From: Toxorhynchites rutilus septentrionalis
Lineage: Eukaryota; Arthropoda; Insecta; Diptera; Culicidae
Length of the DNA: 64,000 nucleotides
NCBI RefSeq assembly: GCF_029784135.1
Contig: NC_073745.1
Location: 48,577,119 to 48,641,118, forward strand
Reading direction: 5' to 3'
The notes under the pieces are model-generated. The model did not search any database. It saw nothing but the letters and a program-made list of their open reading frames with translations, and was not told where the DNA came from. Below are positions 43,856 to 55,712 of the stretch, one piece after another (position 1 is the first letter of the stretch; every line of letters starts with the position of its first letter). The translations under genes were made by a program, and so were the position numbers.

Positions 43856-43985
43856 AGAGCGTCGTCCATAGACGACATCAGGGTGATACTGCACATCGAT
43901 CACACCAGCGCAATATGCATACTTTTCGGCGCAGTGCTCCGTTCAGCGGTAGCACTCCGACGGAGCACACTGCCGTAGTTAGGAT
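43856..43985. repeat. Short hairpin-rich segment
   Basis: Contains GTCGTCCATAGACGAC and GTGCTCCGT...ACGGAGCAC, each pairing locally. It lies just before the histone-type palindrome at 44012. The open frames here come from these palindromes. Confidence 0.45.
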
Positions 43986-44011
43986 TTCCACTAGGATTTG
44001 GCAAATCTTTT

Positions 44012-44270
44012 GACGTAGGATTACGTCTTTCGGGAACATATTGGGGTACAAATCGAAAATCGAGCACATCGTGAAAATTGTCCATTTTCAAACGCTTATT
44101 GCTCAGTCATTTCATGATGGATTGATAAAATTTTTGCGTCAATCAATTTCGACACTCCATAACATTTTTTTATATTGAATAAATAAATATATGGCATGAA
44201 CCTAACCATCAAACAATTTGAAAATCTCAACCCCTATCCTAACGAAAATACCCACTTCTGATTGGTCGAA
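44012..44270 (+). promoter_or_regulatory. Histone-type upstream module, diverged copy
   Basis: GACGTAGGATTACGTC at 44012-44027 is followed by TTTCGGGAACATATTGGGGT, then sequence that loosely follows the 28425 module, and a CTGATTGGTCG CCAAT-type box near 44256. A histone-type stem-loop lies 750 bp downstream, but no histone coding remains between. Confidence 0.55.
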
Positions 44271-45019
44271 ATTGACGACACATGCGGTGGTTCCCTAACA
44301 GAGACATCTAAACCAAGGTGCTCGGGAGAAATCGGCATTGTAAATATATGCAAGTCGGGGGCTTTTTTATATTTCAAGTAAGGTGAGTGATACGATTAAT
44401 TTTAGCAAATAATATTTAAATTTAGAACTTTAATGGTGGTTGCTTCGAGAAATTTCATATAAATGATCGATTGTGTATTGTGAAAAATTTAGCACAAGTG
44501 GATGTGTGAAATTGTATATTGTAGCAGTTATGTTAAAAATGACTTGATATATGAAACGGTTTATTTCAATTTTCATAAATAAAAATCAAGGAGTGTCCCC
44601 GCTCGAGAACGGGTCGTTGGGTTTGAGCTGTCTGTTTTGTTGTGTTCATTTAGTTAGTCCAATTATAATTCGCGTTGGGTTGAATAAACACTCAGAAAGT
44701 AAAAAAAAATTAAAAAATTACCTTTTTCATTTCAAATATGTTTTCTGATGATGACGAGAAAAATTGATAATTGTGTTCGGGACTGGTAATTTTCTTATAT
44801 AACATAGATGAGTTTTTTTTTTCTTTATTTTATCCATACATAACACAGGAGGCATCTCGTGTAGGGTCACAGAGGGCGGTTTTCATCATATTTCATTCCA
44901 CTTCGGTATCTTCTATCTGATACGCACCATCTAACGACTAATTACCATCATTCTGTTATCATCATTCGGTTGTAAACACTGGTGGAGTGAACAAACAATA
45001 CTCAACAACCGAACAAAAC

Positions 45020-45035
45020 GACCCTTTTCAGGGCC
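45020..45035 (+). terminator. Histone-type 3' stem-loop
   Basis: GACCCTTTTCAGGGCC, then ACCAAATCATTATCAAAGAG, reproduces the histone stem-loop plus the U7-type AAAGAGTTTAA element at the correct spacing. One stem position is mispaired. No recognisable histone ORF remains upstream. Confidence 0.65.
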
Positions 45036-46229
45036 ACCAAATCATTATCAAAGAGTTTAATTCTTCAAACATATACAAAATCAATAGATAGCCTAACGGA
45101 ACGCCTAACGGTTTTTAATCACACCAAAAACCTTATAAAAAACTCTATAAACATTGGTACTTTTGATCATTACAAAACAAGTGATTACAAGTCATATTTA
45201 CACCATCACATGCACTAGGCAGACAGTGAAAATTATGACGAAATTGAATGGTGACATCAGATTTTGAATAAATGCCAAAGTAATGATACGTTTTTTTATG
45301 GGATTATTTTATCAGCGGAGTTCTGCATGAATATATCAGTTGCTGAATTTTTAATAATAATTTTTCAATTAATTTATTGAATTGAATGACGGTACAAGAT
45401 GGAAAATAAAATTTTCTGACCATTTATGTGTGTTTTGTGTTTCTCATGCTAAAAATCAAAACAAAATGCGTTACATCTTTGAGTATAAATGTGAACTGTT
45501 TATTCATTGTTCAATGGAAAGACAACACTTATATAGAATGAGTAAATAAATTGTAAAAAAAACCATTCGATTTTTCAAAGATAGATTCAGCAAAGATCCA
45601 TTCTCTGGTACCGATTTAATCAGTGAATCGATCCTTACGCCGTCTATAAAATCGATTCGTCAAGATCGATCTTTTTCTAAAGATCGCCCAATCCTAATTT
45701 CAAAGAAGATCATTTTGAGTAATAAGTTCCGTAAACCTATCCTTTCCAAAAATGATTCAGTCATTTATTATTTGCTAGTAATATAGTGTCAGTGCTATGC
45801 CTGATGAAGCTGAAATCATTGTTTATAATAAAAAACGATGCAAATTGCCAAAACTCCATACTTTCGCTTCAGTTGACAGTCGGGGAGGAATGCACAACTT
45901 TATGGTTTTATCGTACCTCTCTTTATGCTTACTCGAACATATCTGCCAAGTGGCAGTAAAAACAGCACGAATGTAAAATCCATTTGCGCTGTTTACCCTT
46001 CGGTAGGACTATGTTAACTTACAGGGAAAAGCAAACAACAAACAACTGAACAAATAACTGAAAAATCACAGAGAATCCAACTAGGGAAATACATTTTTTG
46101 TATCAATAACTTTCTAATTATTGCAATAATTAAAATTCTAATTGCCGGAATTTCATTTCTTCTAGATCTATGACGAAATTCCCTGATTTTCCCTGATTTA
46201 CAAGGTTTTTCGAGGTAGTCGACACCCTG

Positions 46230-46910
46230 ATGATGCAAATTATACGTCATCTTAATTCCACGGCCTCTGATGTATGAATTTAATTAAATTGTTACAACGG
46301 TGTTGATATTTCAATATCAACTAAAAGTAATTTTCCCAAAGCAACTCGCTATTTTTGAAGATTAATTAAAAATTTATATAGTTCAAGCAGATTGCATGTA
46401 AAAATGTAAAAATAGCACGACACGTCAATCTCACTCCTCCAAAAGCATGTATCCTGGAGGTCAAGACGAAAGAACGATAGAACACAAACCGACCAAGCCA
46501 ATTCAATTGCTGTTTCCAACCCTTCCATCCCATGCATCCTGAAGCCACAGATTGGCCTTGCTGGCGAAGAAAACCTACCATTTCCAATCCTTCAGATGTC
46601 CTGAGTCTAGATTAAATTGCGGTCTCGCCTCTTCCACTGGACGCTAAATGACAGTAACATAGCCGCAAAGCGCGATTAGTTTGTGGTTGGTATCAATTTT
46701 CGGAAACAACAAAAACACCTCCACCCTCCACCCGGAGGGTTCATTTAGGTGATGAGATCCAGAGCTCCGGTCCACTTTAATTGACATTTTATTCATTAGC
46801 ATATATCCTGCAGGTAACAATGCGGCTTTTATTACGGAGTAACACTACTAGTTAGCTATTGGTGATTTTGTAGATGCGCATTTTGTGCAGAGCATTAATT
46901 GACCAAACAT
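46230..46910. other. Non-coding 3' flank of the LMF gene
   Basis: 46275-46410 repeats part of 26525-26660. A minus-strand AATAAA at 46828-46833 lies about 80 bp beyond the LMF stop codon and is the likely polyadenylation signal. The short open frames at 46349-46587 show nothing recognisable. Confidence 0.5.
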
Positions 46911-49900
46911 TCAGACAGAATTGTTGTTTTGAGTGATTATCATCACAGTGGCAGCCGCCAGAACTCCCAACACAAGATAAGCGCCCTCGAAGAAGCCGAG
47001 GAATCTTCTTACCACATTCAGTAACCATTTGAGCGGAAGATTCAGGGCATTTGAGCTCGCGGCCACTGCAGGAACGCCAACGTCTCTAAGTTTGTTCTCC
47101 AGGAACCCGTCATCGAGGGAAAAAGGTGCGAAGTAGTCTTCGACGCGTTGTCTTGTCCAAAAGGTTGTACTGTTTCCATCGAACCAGGACGTAAAGCTGA
47201 AGTGGTACAAAGAGGCCCTGATGAACTTTGGAGCCTTAGTCGGTAGATGGTCCTGATCTAGTAGATTGAGAACGGCCGGATCATTCTGTAGCAATCGTTG
47301 CACCAACGGATAGACCCACTTCTGCGTGTTCGGCTTAGCGTTCGAAGCGTCGTAGAATTTGAAATCAAAGCGTGGAAAATAGACCCAAGCATATGGCATA
47401 GATCCTTCGTCGTTCCATGGTTTGTACTGAAAGCCGTACTCCTGCCATGGCCCGGAAAGGTTGTCTGAATACTCGAGGATTATTTCCAACCGTTTCGGTC
47501 GCATTTTAATCAAATGTTGACCATACTGATTAACAACATATATATTGTGAAGACCATGATAGGGTTTGGTGAGAATTGATGAGCCCGGCGCCGTTGTATG
47601 CGTCAGCTGAAGATGTGGAACTATTGAAGCGAGAAAAATCACGAAGGCAACTATAGTTGACAGAAAAAATTGGCCGTTCTTTGAAAACTTTCGGAAGCCA
47701 TCAACCTATTGATTGAAGGACACAATGTTAACAACAGCAATATTCATCCATTCGATTACTTACCACATTGGTTGCCCCCGTCTGGTTCATGGCGATGCGC
47801 AAAATATTCTGGATCATTAACCCCATCACCAGGAGTGGCGACATTTGTACCATCATTTGCATCATCCTCAGATACTGCGAACGGTTGAACAGCAACTTGA
47901 ACGCTAGCTCTCCATTCGTGAATCCAACACCGAACATCAACCACGTTCCAAGTGCCATCAGCACAGCGATCACCTTCACCGCCATGGCTCCAGTTTTATC
48001 CTCCTTCCGTGGCAACTTAACTTCCCCAGCTAATGTGTTATCATCCACCAACGTTAACAAAAGTGTCATCACTATGAGACTCAAAAATCCATAGTTTCCG
48101 CTACCGATAATGTTTACATGAAGAAACACTTGCCACCAGAGGGAAAACAATCGAACCTTTTGGTTCGGAGCGAAAAATAACCACGAGCAAACTAGTTCAC
48201 TCACATAAACATAAATGGTGCTCAATTTGTGCAACCCATCCGGTTGCTGGTAAGTGTACCAACTGTAAGAGGTTGGAAGGGGCATGGTTTCGTAGTGTTT
48301 CTTCAGCCCTGTTAAATTCCACCACAGCGGACAGCCGCTGGCAAGTTTCACCGAGCCGGAGGCAAACACAAACCGAAACAGGAGCCACTTCATCAACAGC
48401 AGCGCCAAGTCCTCGAGCGGACCGCGAGGATCGCTGAGCTTTGGCGGCGCCAAGAGGATACAGAGGAAACCAGCCTCCAGCAATAACTCATCCGCCTGCT
48501 GACGGAAGGTTTGTGATATTTGAACCAACGAGAAGTACAGGGTCCACATTGCAATGAAACTGCCTAATCGGCAAAGGTCTTTGAAGATCAACCCCAGAAA
48601 CGCGATCACACAGCCGGCCAGGCAGAAGAGATCAATCGCCAACTGTGCGTCCAGTCCCAGTAGTGGTGCCAACCGAAGCAAACTGAAGCGCTCCTGGATA
48701 GTGCCGTTCGCCAGCACTCGACTCGCCGGGAGGATACCGGAGTTGCTGTATAATCCTGTGCGGAATAAAAATAGAAAATATCATTGAGAACAATCGGGCG
48801 ATAGATGATCTATTAAAATACAAATTCACCTTCTTATACTCGCGCATAGGTCTGACAGACCGAGAATCAAAGAGGTGGCTGAATCAAATGACTATTAAAA
48901 CTGAATGAAGTTAAATAAAAAATATTTTCTGGAGTGTTTTCATTCAATTACATCTTTTTTTTAATAAATACCAACAACGCCTAAAAATACACAATGGCAA
49001 TATTAAAGAGACACGCACAGTCTGTAAGTATACGAGTCACGATTACTCGCGCGAAAAATCGTGACTCGTATACTCACAGACTGTAGGAGAGTTAAGAATG
49101 ATATCAAAATCTAATGTAGAACTACGATTCAAAGGAAGGGAAAAGGCTCTATCTATTGTTCTTAATCGCGGTTCTTAATCGGTCCAAAACATCTCAATAG
49201 TACAGTGATGAAGCAGGCGTTCGGCGGTCAACGATTCGATAACACTGAAGAAATTCGTGACACAGTTACATCGTACTTCAAAAAGTTGGACGCTACACAC
49301 TTCGCGCTCGGAATAGAAAAACTCGTGCCACGCTATGAAAAATGCCTCGAATGTTCCGGCGATTATGTAGAGAAATAGAAAATAAAACGTAGATTACGAA
49401 AATCACCTTGTTTTTGTCCTAACTTTATTTTTCCGCGATTTCTGAGGCACTGAAACTTATTTTTTGAACGACCCTCGTATCAGGTGAAATTACGTACGCT
49501 GCTAATTTTGAAGGACCTGTATATCTAATTCCGCTACTATGTATATCTATTATACTACTATGTTTGTGCTATGTTGTTCTATCTTCCACTCCAAAATTGG
49601 CAGCTGCAAACAGCGCCAACCGTATCGGCAGAGATACACACTATGTTTTCCCTTTATAGATTTCATTTAGTCCATTCAGTTAAACGTTAAAAGCATTTCC
49701 AGTGCCAGCGCCAGCGCCAACCCAATTTCCGACGCTGAACCTTTTTTTGGAACACGTACGATGTAGGCTGACTGCAGGAGCAGTGGTATATTTATATGGC
49801 TAATGGGCTAAAATTTTGTCGCTATTTCAGAAGTCAGTGGCTCGTCATGTGCCGCTACATGTTTTAGTCGTTTGATCCGATTCGTTTAGGCCTTATCTGT

Positions 49901-52900
49901 CTGGTGGTGATGGCAGCAATGGTGTAATTCACTTTAGTGGGATATGCGATTGGTTATCGCAGATCTGTCGACGTGATTCAATCAAAGTGATTCCAGTAAC
50001 CGTGGTTTCGATGGATATTGATTCTGCGAGGGAGGAATGTTTCTAGTAAATTTAAACGAACGCATTAGCTTTAGTGTTCTTTCCAATAAAGCCGATTACC
50101 TCGTTTTAGAAAAATATTTCTATACATCCACATTCTCGCTACACTCCTGAACAAATTTCGTAATTATTAAAGGATCAGGTTTTATTTCATAGCCATAGAT
50201 AAATACAAACATTGCATCATCCTTTGAAAAGAATTATCAGCCATTCCTTTCTCAGCTTGTTTCCGTTGTTTTCCATTTCATTTTTCTTTTGAATGTCTGA
50301 CTATTTCAGATTAGTCATTTAGAAATTGAGGCCAATTCGTCGAATTACAAACAGAATACAATATGAATAACTACGCCAATAAGGATGAATTTCCAGTGAC
50401 AAAAATCTTACTTCGTTTTCCGTTACTGCAGATCGCTGTCTGAATTAAACAAAGTATCTGTGAAGCGATAGTAAATATATCTGAAGCAATTATTCCAACC
50501 CTATGAAAGCGTTCTATGAATTTCCCAAAACATACTTCGTAGGAGAGGTCGGTTCTAAACTTGAGTAGTACTGATAAATGATAACAAATACTTTCAGTAC
50601 TCTGTTTCCTACAAATGGTTCGAATAAATAATGGGCCTGAAAACGAAAACGGTGAAAACGAAATGAAGTACATATATCCTTGCATACAAATCATTCCGTT
50701 TTCAGCGTGACGAGAAGTTCGTAAATAAATTGAATATGTATTGGTTTATGAAGAGCTTTTTATCATCACTAGACATCATTGTATCCATCTTTGCAACAGC
50801 TTTTGAAACTTCCTTCAAAAAAACGACATTTTTGTCTTTTGAGGTTATCCAGCAAACGATCTATTTTTAGGCATTTCAATAGGAATTGAAGCGCTTCTCA
50901 ATTCACTCTTCATTCATTCTTCTGCTTTGCTTCTGTGCAAACTGCAAATTCTGAAGTAAACAATTTTATTTATTTTAAAAATGATATTCTCATTATTATT
51001 AATGCAAACATCTCTGCGATCTACTAAAAGTAGTTGATTTTGGAGTGTTCGAAATCTCTCCCCTTACAAAATGACTCTCTTTGACAAATCGTCTCTCAAT
51101 AATGAAACTTTTGCATTTTATGTTACACATTATTCATACTGGCACAATATCTCGCTGCTCTTTTTTCACACTCATTCAAATAGAAATCTTTTCTCCTTCG
51201 TGTGCGCTTTTTTTTGTTACGTTCATCCGTTTCATGCTTAATATTGAAGTGAAATTTTCAATCGTTATTTTAAGAAAACATTCATTTATTGAGCAGTTTG
51301 TATTCAACAGAAAGTTTCGATGTTGTATTCGAAACGTAGCATTAATAAAGGGCCTGATTCTCGAATACACTTCACGGTGGAAACGAAATAAACGGTACGC
51401 CATTGAACTACGTTTTACGAGTTAGTGAAGTGTCGAAGATAATGATGAGTTTTCAGGCAGAATGAGCACTTTTCAAATGAAAAATCATTAATGAAAATTA
51501 ACTTCTTCGTATCAAACTGGTATTCAATGTGAGTGGAAAACTTTGTTTTCTTCATGTGATATAATAATCTCACACAAAAATTTCATCTGAAGATAATTTG
51601 ATATTATAATGATAAATTTAGTGGGAAACTAATCTCGCATCCAGATGTCGACACCGTACCGTTGTCAGCGCGAATGCGTTTCATTCCGTTTCCACCGTGA
51701 ATTGTATTCGTAGTGTATTCGAGAATCAGGCCCAAAGAGTTGCCGCCGCATGTGGTGTGGTGGTAAGCGTAACCGCTATACCCTTCTATGCCTCTTTTAA
51801 AACTTTTTTTGGACGTTATCAAACCTCTACAAACAATGGTCCGGATAACGTAGCAACGAAAGAGAAAATGCTATATTTATCTAAAATATACTAGCTCTGA
51901 CCCGGCAAACTTCGTCCCGCTCACAATATGTTTTTTGTTATCAATACCTTCAAACATTCACGTTTTCTTACTATGAGCAAGTTCATGGGTTCAATCGCAG
52001 AACTGTTCATTGATTGATCTTCTATTCGACACCGTTGAATTTACCTTTAACTATAAAATTCCTAGTATTTCTAACAAAAGTCATCATTATAATATCAGAT
52101 TATTTTCAGATACAATTCTCGTTCAAGATTTTTCAACCAATTAAGACAGCCCTAAATCGCAAAATTCCTTCCTCCAGTTCTGCTCTTATCAACACATCCG
52201 GCGATTCTTTTTTTTTTGGTATAGATAGAAGAAGATATAGGAGTGCGTTTCATCACATTAAAATCCATTTCCAGTTTCGAACAAAGATCAATTTCGCTAG
52301 CGCAAACATGAAATGGACTAACAGCACTTGTCACTATGTAATTGTAGAACATATGGGAATTAAATTTTCCGAATTTTCCATTTTTCCTGTGTAATGTGTA
52401 ATATTTTTATGGGACCCCCTCTCCATTCCAGAGGAGGGAGGGGTGTCATACCATTATAGAAACATTTCTTATACCCAAAAACCCTCACATCCCAAATTGT
52501 GCTTGATTAGTTTTCGAGTTATGCAGAAATTTGTGTTTCATTTATATGACAGCCCACCCTTAAAGAGCGGGAGGAGTGTCTAACCACCATAGAAATATTT
52601 ATTGCATCCTAAAACCTCCACATGCCAAATTTGGTTCAATATGCCTAATTTGGTTTCATTTGCTTGATTAATTATCGAGTAATGCAGAATTTTGTGTATC
52701 ATTTGTTTGCCAGCCCCCCTTAAAGAGGGGAGTGGAGAGTCTAACCACCATAGAAACATTTATTGCACCCTAAAACCTCAATATGCCTAATTTGGTTTCA
52801 TTTGCTTGAATAATTCTCGAGTAATACAGAAATTTGTGTTTCATTTGTATGGCAGATAATTTAAAAAACAGATGTTAATGGTAATAATGGATTTAATAGA

Positions 52901-54215
52901 ATTTTGCCCCTAGGCTCAGACCCATCAAACTTTTTTTTCCGAAAAGAACAACACATTATCTGCATTTTGATATAACCTGTACCTTTGTACCTTTCATCAA
53001 TCCCGAGATACAACTAGTTTTGTGATTTCGGATTCTTAATGAATCAAGCTTTAATCAACGAAACAGTGAGTTATAGGAGCAACATCCCAAAAAAAATGCA
53101 ACTAGTCCGTCTGATTATCGATTGTATCCGAACCATACTGTAGAACACCCTTTTACATTGACATGGGCTGTTCATTTATGTGTCATTGCAAATATAAAAA
53201 AGAATGCATTCATTATTTAAAATTTGAAATTATTTGAAGACTAACAAAGGTATAAGCAGTATGAGACATTTTGAACAGTGACGCTCCAACTGAAGTGTAC
53301 TTTCAATGTCATTAATTATTCTTTTTTTTTTAATTTCATTATGGATCTGATCTGGATCTGATCGGTGATTCAAAAGCACAAATAAGAATAATCATGAGAC
53401 AAAAACGAGAACTATCTACGTTCGATGCAATACTTGGAGTAATGATATGAAAAACATTTCAATGGTTATTGAATCGATATTGATGTATTAGAAAACACAA
53501 CTCTAAATAGCATATACTTTTAAAAAAAAAGTACTTTATAGCAGAAAATAATGTCGATTCATTTTTTAAGCAAGAAAGCCATAAAGAACTACGCTATCAA
53601 TGCGGTCAAATGGTATTTACACGAAAACTGGAGCGATTACGTCATCTATGCAATCTTAGGAAGCGATGTCAAAATTCCATGTTGACAAAACTGACATCAG
53701 GTCAAAATTTCCATATTTCCAATTAACTCAAATGGAAAAAGAAACTGACCATCCCTAAAATCGAAAAATAACATCCACCTGTAAGCTCGAATGTGTTCTC
53801 TCCCGAAAAGTTCTAATGATCAGAAAAAAAGACACTCTCAAAATAAACGAGACTCTCACGAGAGCAAACGACTACAGCTCTTGCTGAACTCTGGGTACAT
53901 AATAAAAACAAACGATTGCATATCTCTTCCCACTTACACATGTAACATTTGTTTTTGACGTTTCTCGCCGGTCGCATGAATCGATATTTTGTTTCTTGGC
54001 AAGATTCCATTGAATGAGAAACACTTAAGAGTTTCCAAGTATTGCTTACCTTCCGCCTGGACGTAGAAGCTCAAAAACGCAACCAAATAAACTCCACACA
54101 TCGCCCTCAGGATCAAATTCCGGACCAGTGGTGGAGGATGCATTTCCTCCCCCTGAGCACAATCATCTTTGCTAGTAACGGCATCGCCAGAATCCGTCGT
54201 TTTCGTCGATTTCAT
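46911..54215 (-). CDS. LMF2: Lipase maturation factor 2-like protein, three exons
   Basis: ER membrane protein of the lipase maturation factor family (DUF1222); in vertebrates LMF1 is needed to fold secreted lipases. Exon 1 54050-54215 encodes MKSTKTTDSGDAVTSK and ends in the membrane stretch GVYLVAFLSFYVQAE. Exon 2 is 47764-48755, exon 3 is 46911-47705. Donors are GTAAGC and GTAAGT, acceptors CCGCACAG and ATCAATAG. The exon 1/2 join (phase 1) gives YVQAE-G-LYSNSGILPASR, the family's N-terminal motif. Exon 2 has several further membrane segments and LTGLKKHYETMPLPTSYSWY; exon 3 has GPWQEYGFQYKPWN and YFPRFDFKFYDASNA, corresponding to family 'GPWkEyeFkYKPG' and 'PRLDWqmWFAA', and ends in a membrane anchor. 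Total 650 aa, near the family norm. The ATG at 54215 is the first in the frame, after a stop at 54257. No lesions are seen. Confidence 0.9.
48836..49085. mobile_element. MITE family B, copy 1, with terminal hairpin
   Basis: Begins CTTATACTCGCGCATAGGTC, then TGACAGACCGAGAATCAAAG, and ends with a hairpin (49020-49083). The middle (GACTATTAAAACTGAATGAA, AATACACAATGGCAATATTA) matches 62915-63030, so it belongs to the same family as the copies at 62187 and 62915. Confidence 0.65.
49020..49083. repeat. Short hairpin, 27-bp arms
   Basis: CAGTCTGTAAGTATACGAGT continuing to CACGATT pairs with the reverse complement AATCGTGACTCGTATACTCA continuing to CAGACTG, with one mismatch and a loop of about 12 bases. 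It lies at the end of MITE family B. Confidence 0.85.
49195..49490 (+). pseudogene. Mariner transposase C-terminal remnant
   Basis: The plus strand reads FGGQRFDNTEEIRDTVTSYF, KKLDATHFALGIEKLVPRYE and KCLECSGDYVEK, then TAG at 49376. This is the C-terminal end of a mariner transposase ('..lvpRydKCle..gdYVEK'). The downstream ATTTTTTGAACGACCCTCGT looks like the right terminal repeat. Everything upstream of the last 60 codons is missing. It lies in intron 1 of the LMF gene, on the opposite strand. Confidence 0.85.
51350..51733. mobile_element. MITE with GGGCCTGATTCTCGAATAC ends
   Basis: GGGCCTGATTCTCGAATACA at 51350 is inverted at 51733, and TTCACGGTGGAAACG is shared behind it. AAA stands on both sides, possibly a 3-bp duplication. 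Non-coding, 384 bp. Inside LMF intron 1. A weaker relative of the end lies at 50633 (GGGCCTGAAAACG). Confidence 0.8.
51888..52870 (+). repeat. Dispersed repeat 'GACCCGGCAAACTTCG', copy 2
   Basis: Starts TATACTAGCTCTGACCCGGC, shares CTTCAAACATTCACGTTTTC with the other copies, and ends in about three tandem 'paragraphs' of 135-150 bp (52410-52860), each with GAGGG, CATAGAAA(C/T)ATTT, 'AAAACCT', GCTTGATTA and ATTTGTGT phrases. Lies in LMF intron 1. Confidence 0.8.
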
Positions 54216-54413
54216 CTCACCGTTCGCCCCTCTGGCACACCGATCCTCCACGGGGTACTACACTCTCGGAACAAATAAAAATTATCTTTTTATTAAAATA
54301 ATCAAAAATTCACAGTCGCACGTAAACACTCGCGAGGGTTTGATACTTTTTGAATATATAAACACAAGCCCGTAAACAAAACAACACTGCACATTTGGCT
54401 CACGAGTGATGCA
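54216..54413. other. LMF upstream region
   Basis: AT-rich region before the LMF start codon. No clear TATA box on the minus strand. The stop codon at 54257 in the LMF frame bounds the coding sequence. Confidence 0.4.
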
Positions 54414-54647
54414 ATGCAACTCGCTCGTAAACAAGAGAGAGAGCTATGGGGAATTTCGTACTGCTCTCGTACCGACAATGTTCACGACGAATGGGAGAAA
54501 ATTAGACACGCTTTCAGAACTCTTCCAAGGTTATCTCCGAATTTCAGATTCCCTTCTGCTTGCGCCACAGTGGTTTCCAAGATGAGCAACAGGGTTTTGA
54601 TCAGAGTTTGGCTGGAAATTTCACGTCCGGGCCCAACAGCGATTAAA

Positions 54648-54842
54648 ATGAGATTGATCTGCTTGACAAAGGCAATTGTTCTAATGATAGCAATCGTCCT
54701 TTGCGGTGCAATGAGCAGAAATCCTGTTTCGACATCCGAGAATTTCAGGTGTAATTTGATTAACTGCAAAGCTATCCAACTGGATCGTGATACACATGAC
54801 ATTTGCCTACCCTATTGGGATCCATTGTATGTTCAAGCTTGA
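54648..54842 (+). CDS. Possible small secreted peptide
   Basis: 64 codons from ATG at 54648. MRLICLTKAIVLMIAIVLCG is a good signal-peptide shape (basic start, hydrophobic core, small residues), then AMSRNPVSTSENFRC and NLINCKAIQLDRDTHDICLP with four Cys, ending DPLYVQA. The same frame stays open upstream to 54414, so a longer start is possible. A GTGTAA inside (54750) could be a donor. It lies head-to-head with the LMF gene, 430 bp away. No known family is recognised and no TATA box is obvious, so chance cannot be excluded. Confidence 0.3.
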   Translation: MRLICLTKAIVLMIAIVLCGAMSRNPVSTSENFRCNLINCKAIQLDRDTHDICLPYWDPLYVQA

Positions 54843-55134
54843 CTGCGCAGTAACCATGGAAAAAGATCAGAATGGGGTGTAAGTAGAGCAATGATAGCGA
54901 ATACAAATCTATTGCAAAGTGCACTCATAGTCTCGTATCAGTTGGAATAGCCGTTGCATAACAAGCAAGCTTCAATTCAAACGGGTCTTTATCTAATCGA
55001 TTAATGATACTTCCGTTATCTTCTAATTCAAACAAGATTCTAGCTTTAGCTATGCATTTGTTGCAAGAATAAATATGCATTATGTTTGTTCCTCAACACT
55101 GTACAAAACATTGAAGTGGGAGAAAAAAAAAAGG

Positions 55135-55629
55135 GTACTTTCGTATTAGCGTCACCGGAGCCGAAATACAATAGATAGCAATTACTTAACCGGGCAAACG
55201 TATGCCGTCCGATGCTCGGACGGACCTAACTAAAGGATTGTCTCCTATGTTTCAAACTAACCGGGCAATCGATGGAACACAGTTTTGTTTGTGAAAGACC
55301 GCCGCTTCCGACGGCGGGTCGGCGGCCAACTCGGGTTGCGTCACCTCGGCGGCTTAGGGCCGCCTCTGTTCCTTATCCTCACGCGTTACGTTGACCTCAG
55401 AATAAATTTAATTGAGAAAAACCAATTCATAATGAAAATTGCGCTTCGGTGGCGTTTAACCTTAAATACCCCAAATCCCAAATACACATTTTCGTAGCAC
55501 TAAAAAATGACAAAACACTGCATACAACAAGGCAACAACAATATGTACAAATAATATTTGAATGCCAGTGCGAACAATAAAAATGCTAATTATTATATTT
55601 CGGCTCCGGTGACGCTAATACGAAAGTAC
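55135..55629. mobile_element. MITE with 35-bp terminal inverted repeats
   Basis: GTACTTTCGTATTAGCGTCA, then CCGGAGCCGAAATA, at the left is perfectly inverted at the right (ending 55629). If the flanking TA inside GTAC is the duplication, the ends become CTTTCGTATT and this is a Tc1/mariner-type MITE. The interior is unusually GC-rich (CGACGGCGGGTCGGCGGCC near 55309). Open frames there are not credible genes. Confidence 0.85.
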
Positions 55630-55642
55630 GAAAAATTGTTCT

Positions 55643-55712
55643 AAATTTTGAAAGTATGTATCTTAAAAATAAATCATTGAATATTTTTAAGATACATATT
55701 TTCAAAATTTGG
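55643..55712. repeat. Short hairpin beside the MITE
   Basis: AAATTTTGAAAGTATGTATC, then TTAAAAAT, pairs with ATTTTTAAGATACATATTTT, then CAAAATTT, around a loop of about 12 bases; one or two mismatches. Confidence 0.75.

Larger units (their letters stand above)
43309..46229. mobile_element. Long terminal-inverted-repeat element (CAGGGTGTCGAC)
   Basis: CAGGGTGTCGAC at 43309-43320 is matched by GTCGACACCCTG at 46218-46229. Next to both are 'TTCCCT' phrases in opposite order (CCCTTACTTTCCCTGGTTTT against AATTCCCTGATTTTCCCTGA). ATGAT stands on both sides (43304-43308 and 46230-46234) as a possible 5-bp duplication. No transposase was recognised inside, which holds a small palindromic segment and a histone-type segment (44012-45060). 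Two independent MITEs with the same ends is an alternative. Confidence 0.55.
48756..54049 (-). other. LMF2: Intron 1 of the LMF gene, repeat-filled
   Basis: A 5294-bp intron with GTAAGC donor and CCGCACAG acceptor. It holds a MITE piece and hairpin (48836-49085), a mariner remnant (49195-49490), a MITE (51350-51733) and a dispersed repeat (51888-52870). Between 49500 and 51340 and between 52870 and 54040 I see only AT-rich unique sequence. Confidence 0.85.

Noticed and set aside
44830..45010. Remaining histone coding sequence before the stem-loop at 45020
   Set aside because: No run of histone residues could be read in any frame; only the 3' signal is supported.
55285..55497. Open frame in the GC-rich MITE core
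   Set aside because: The region lies between perfect terminal inverted repeats of a short non-coding element; GC-rich DNA gives long open frames by chance.
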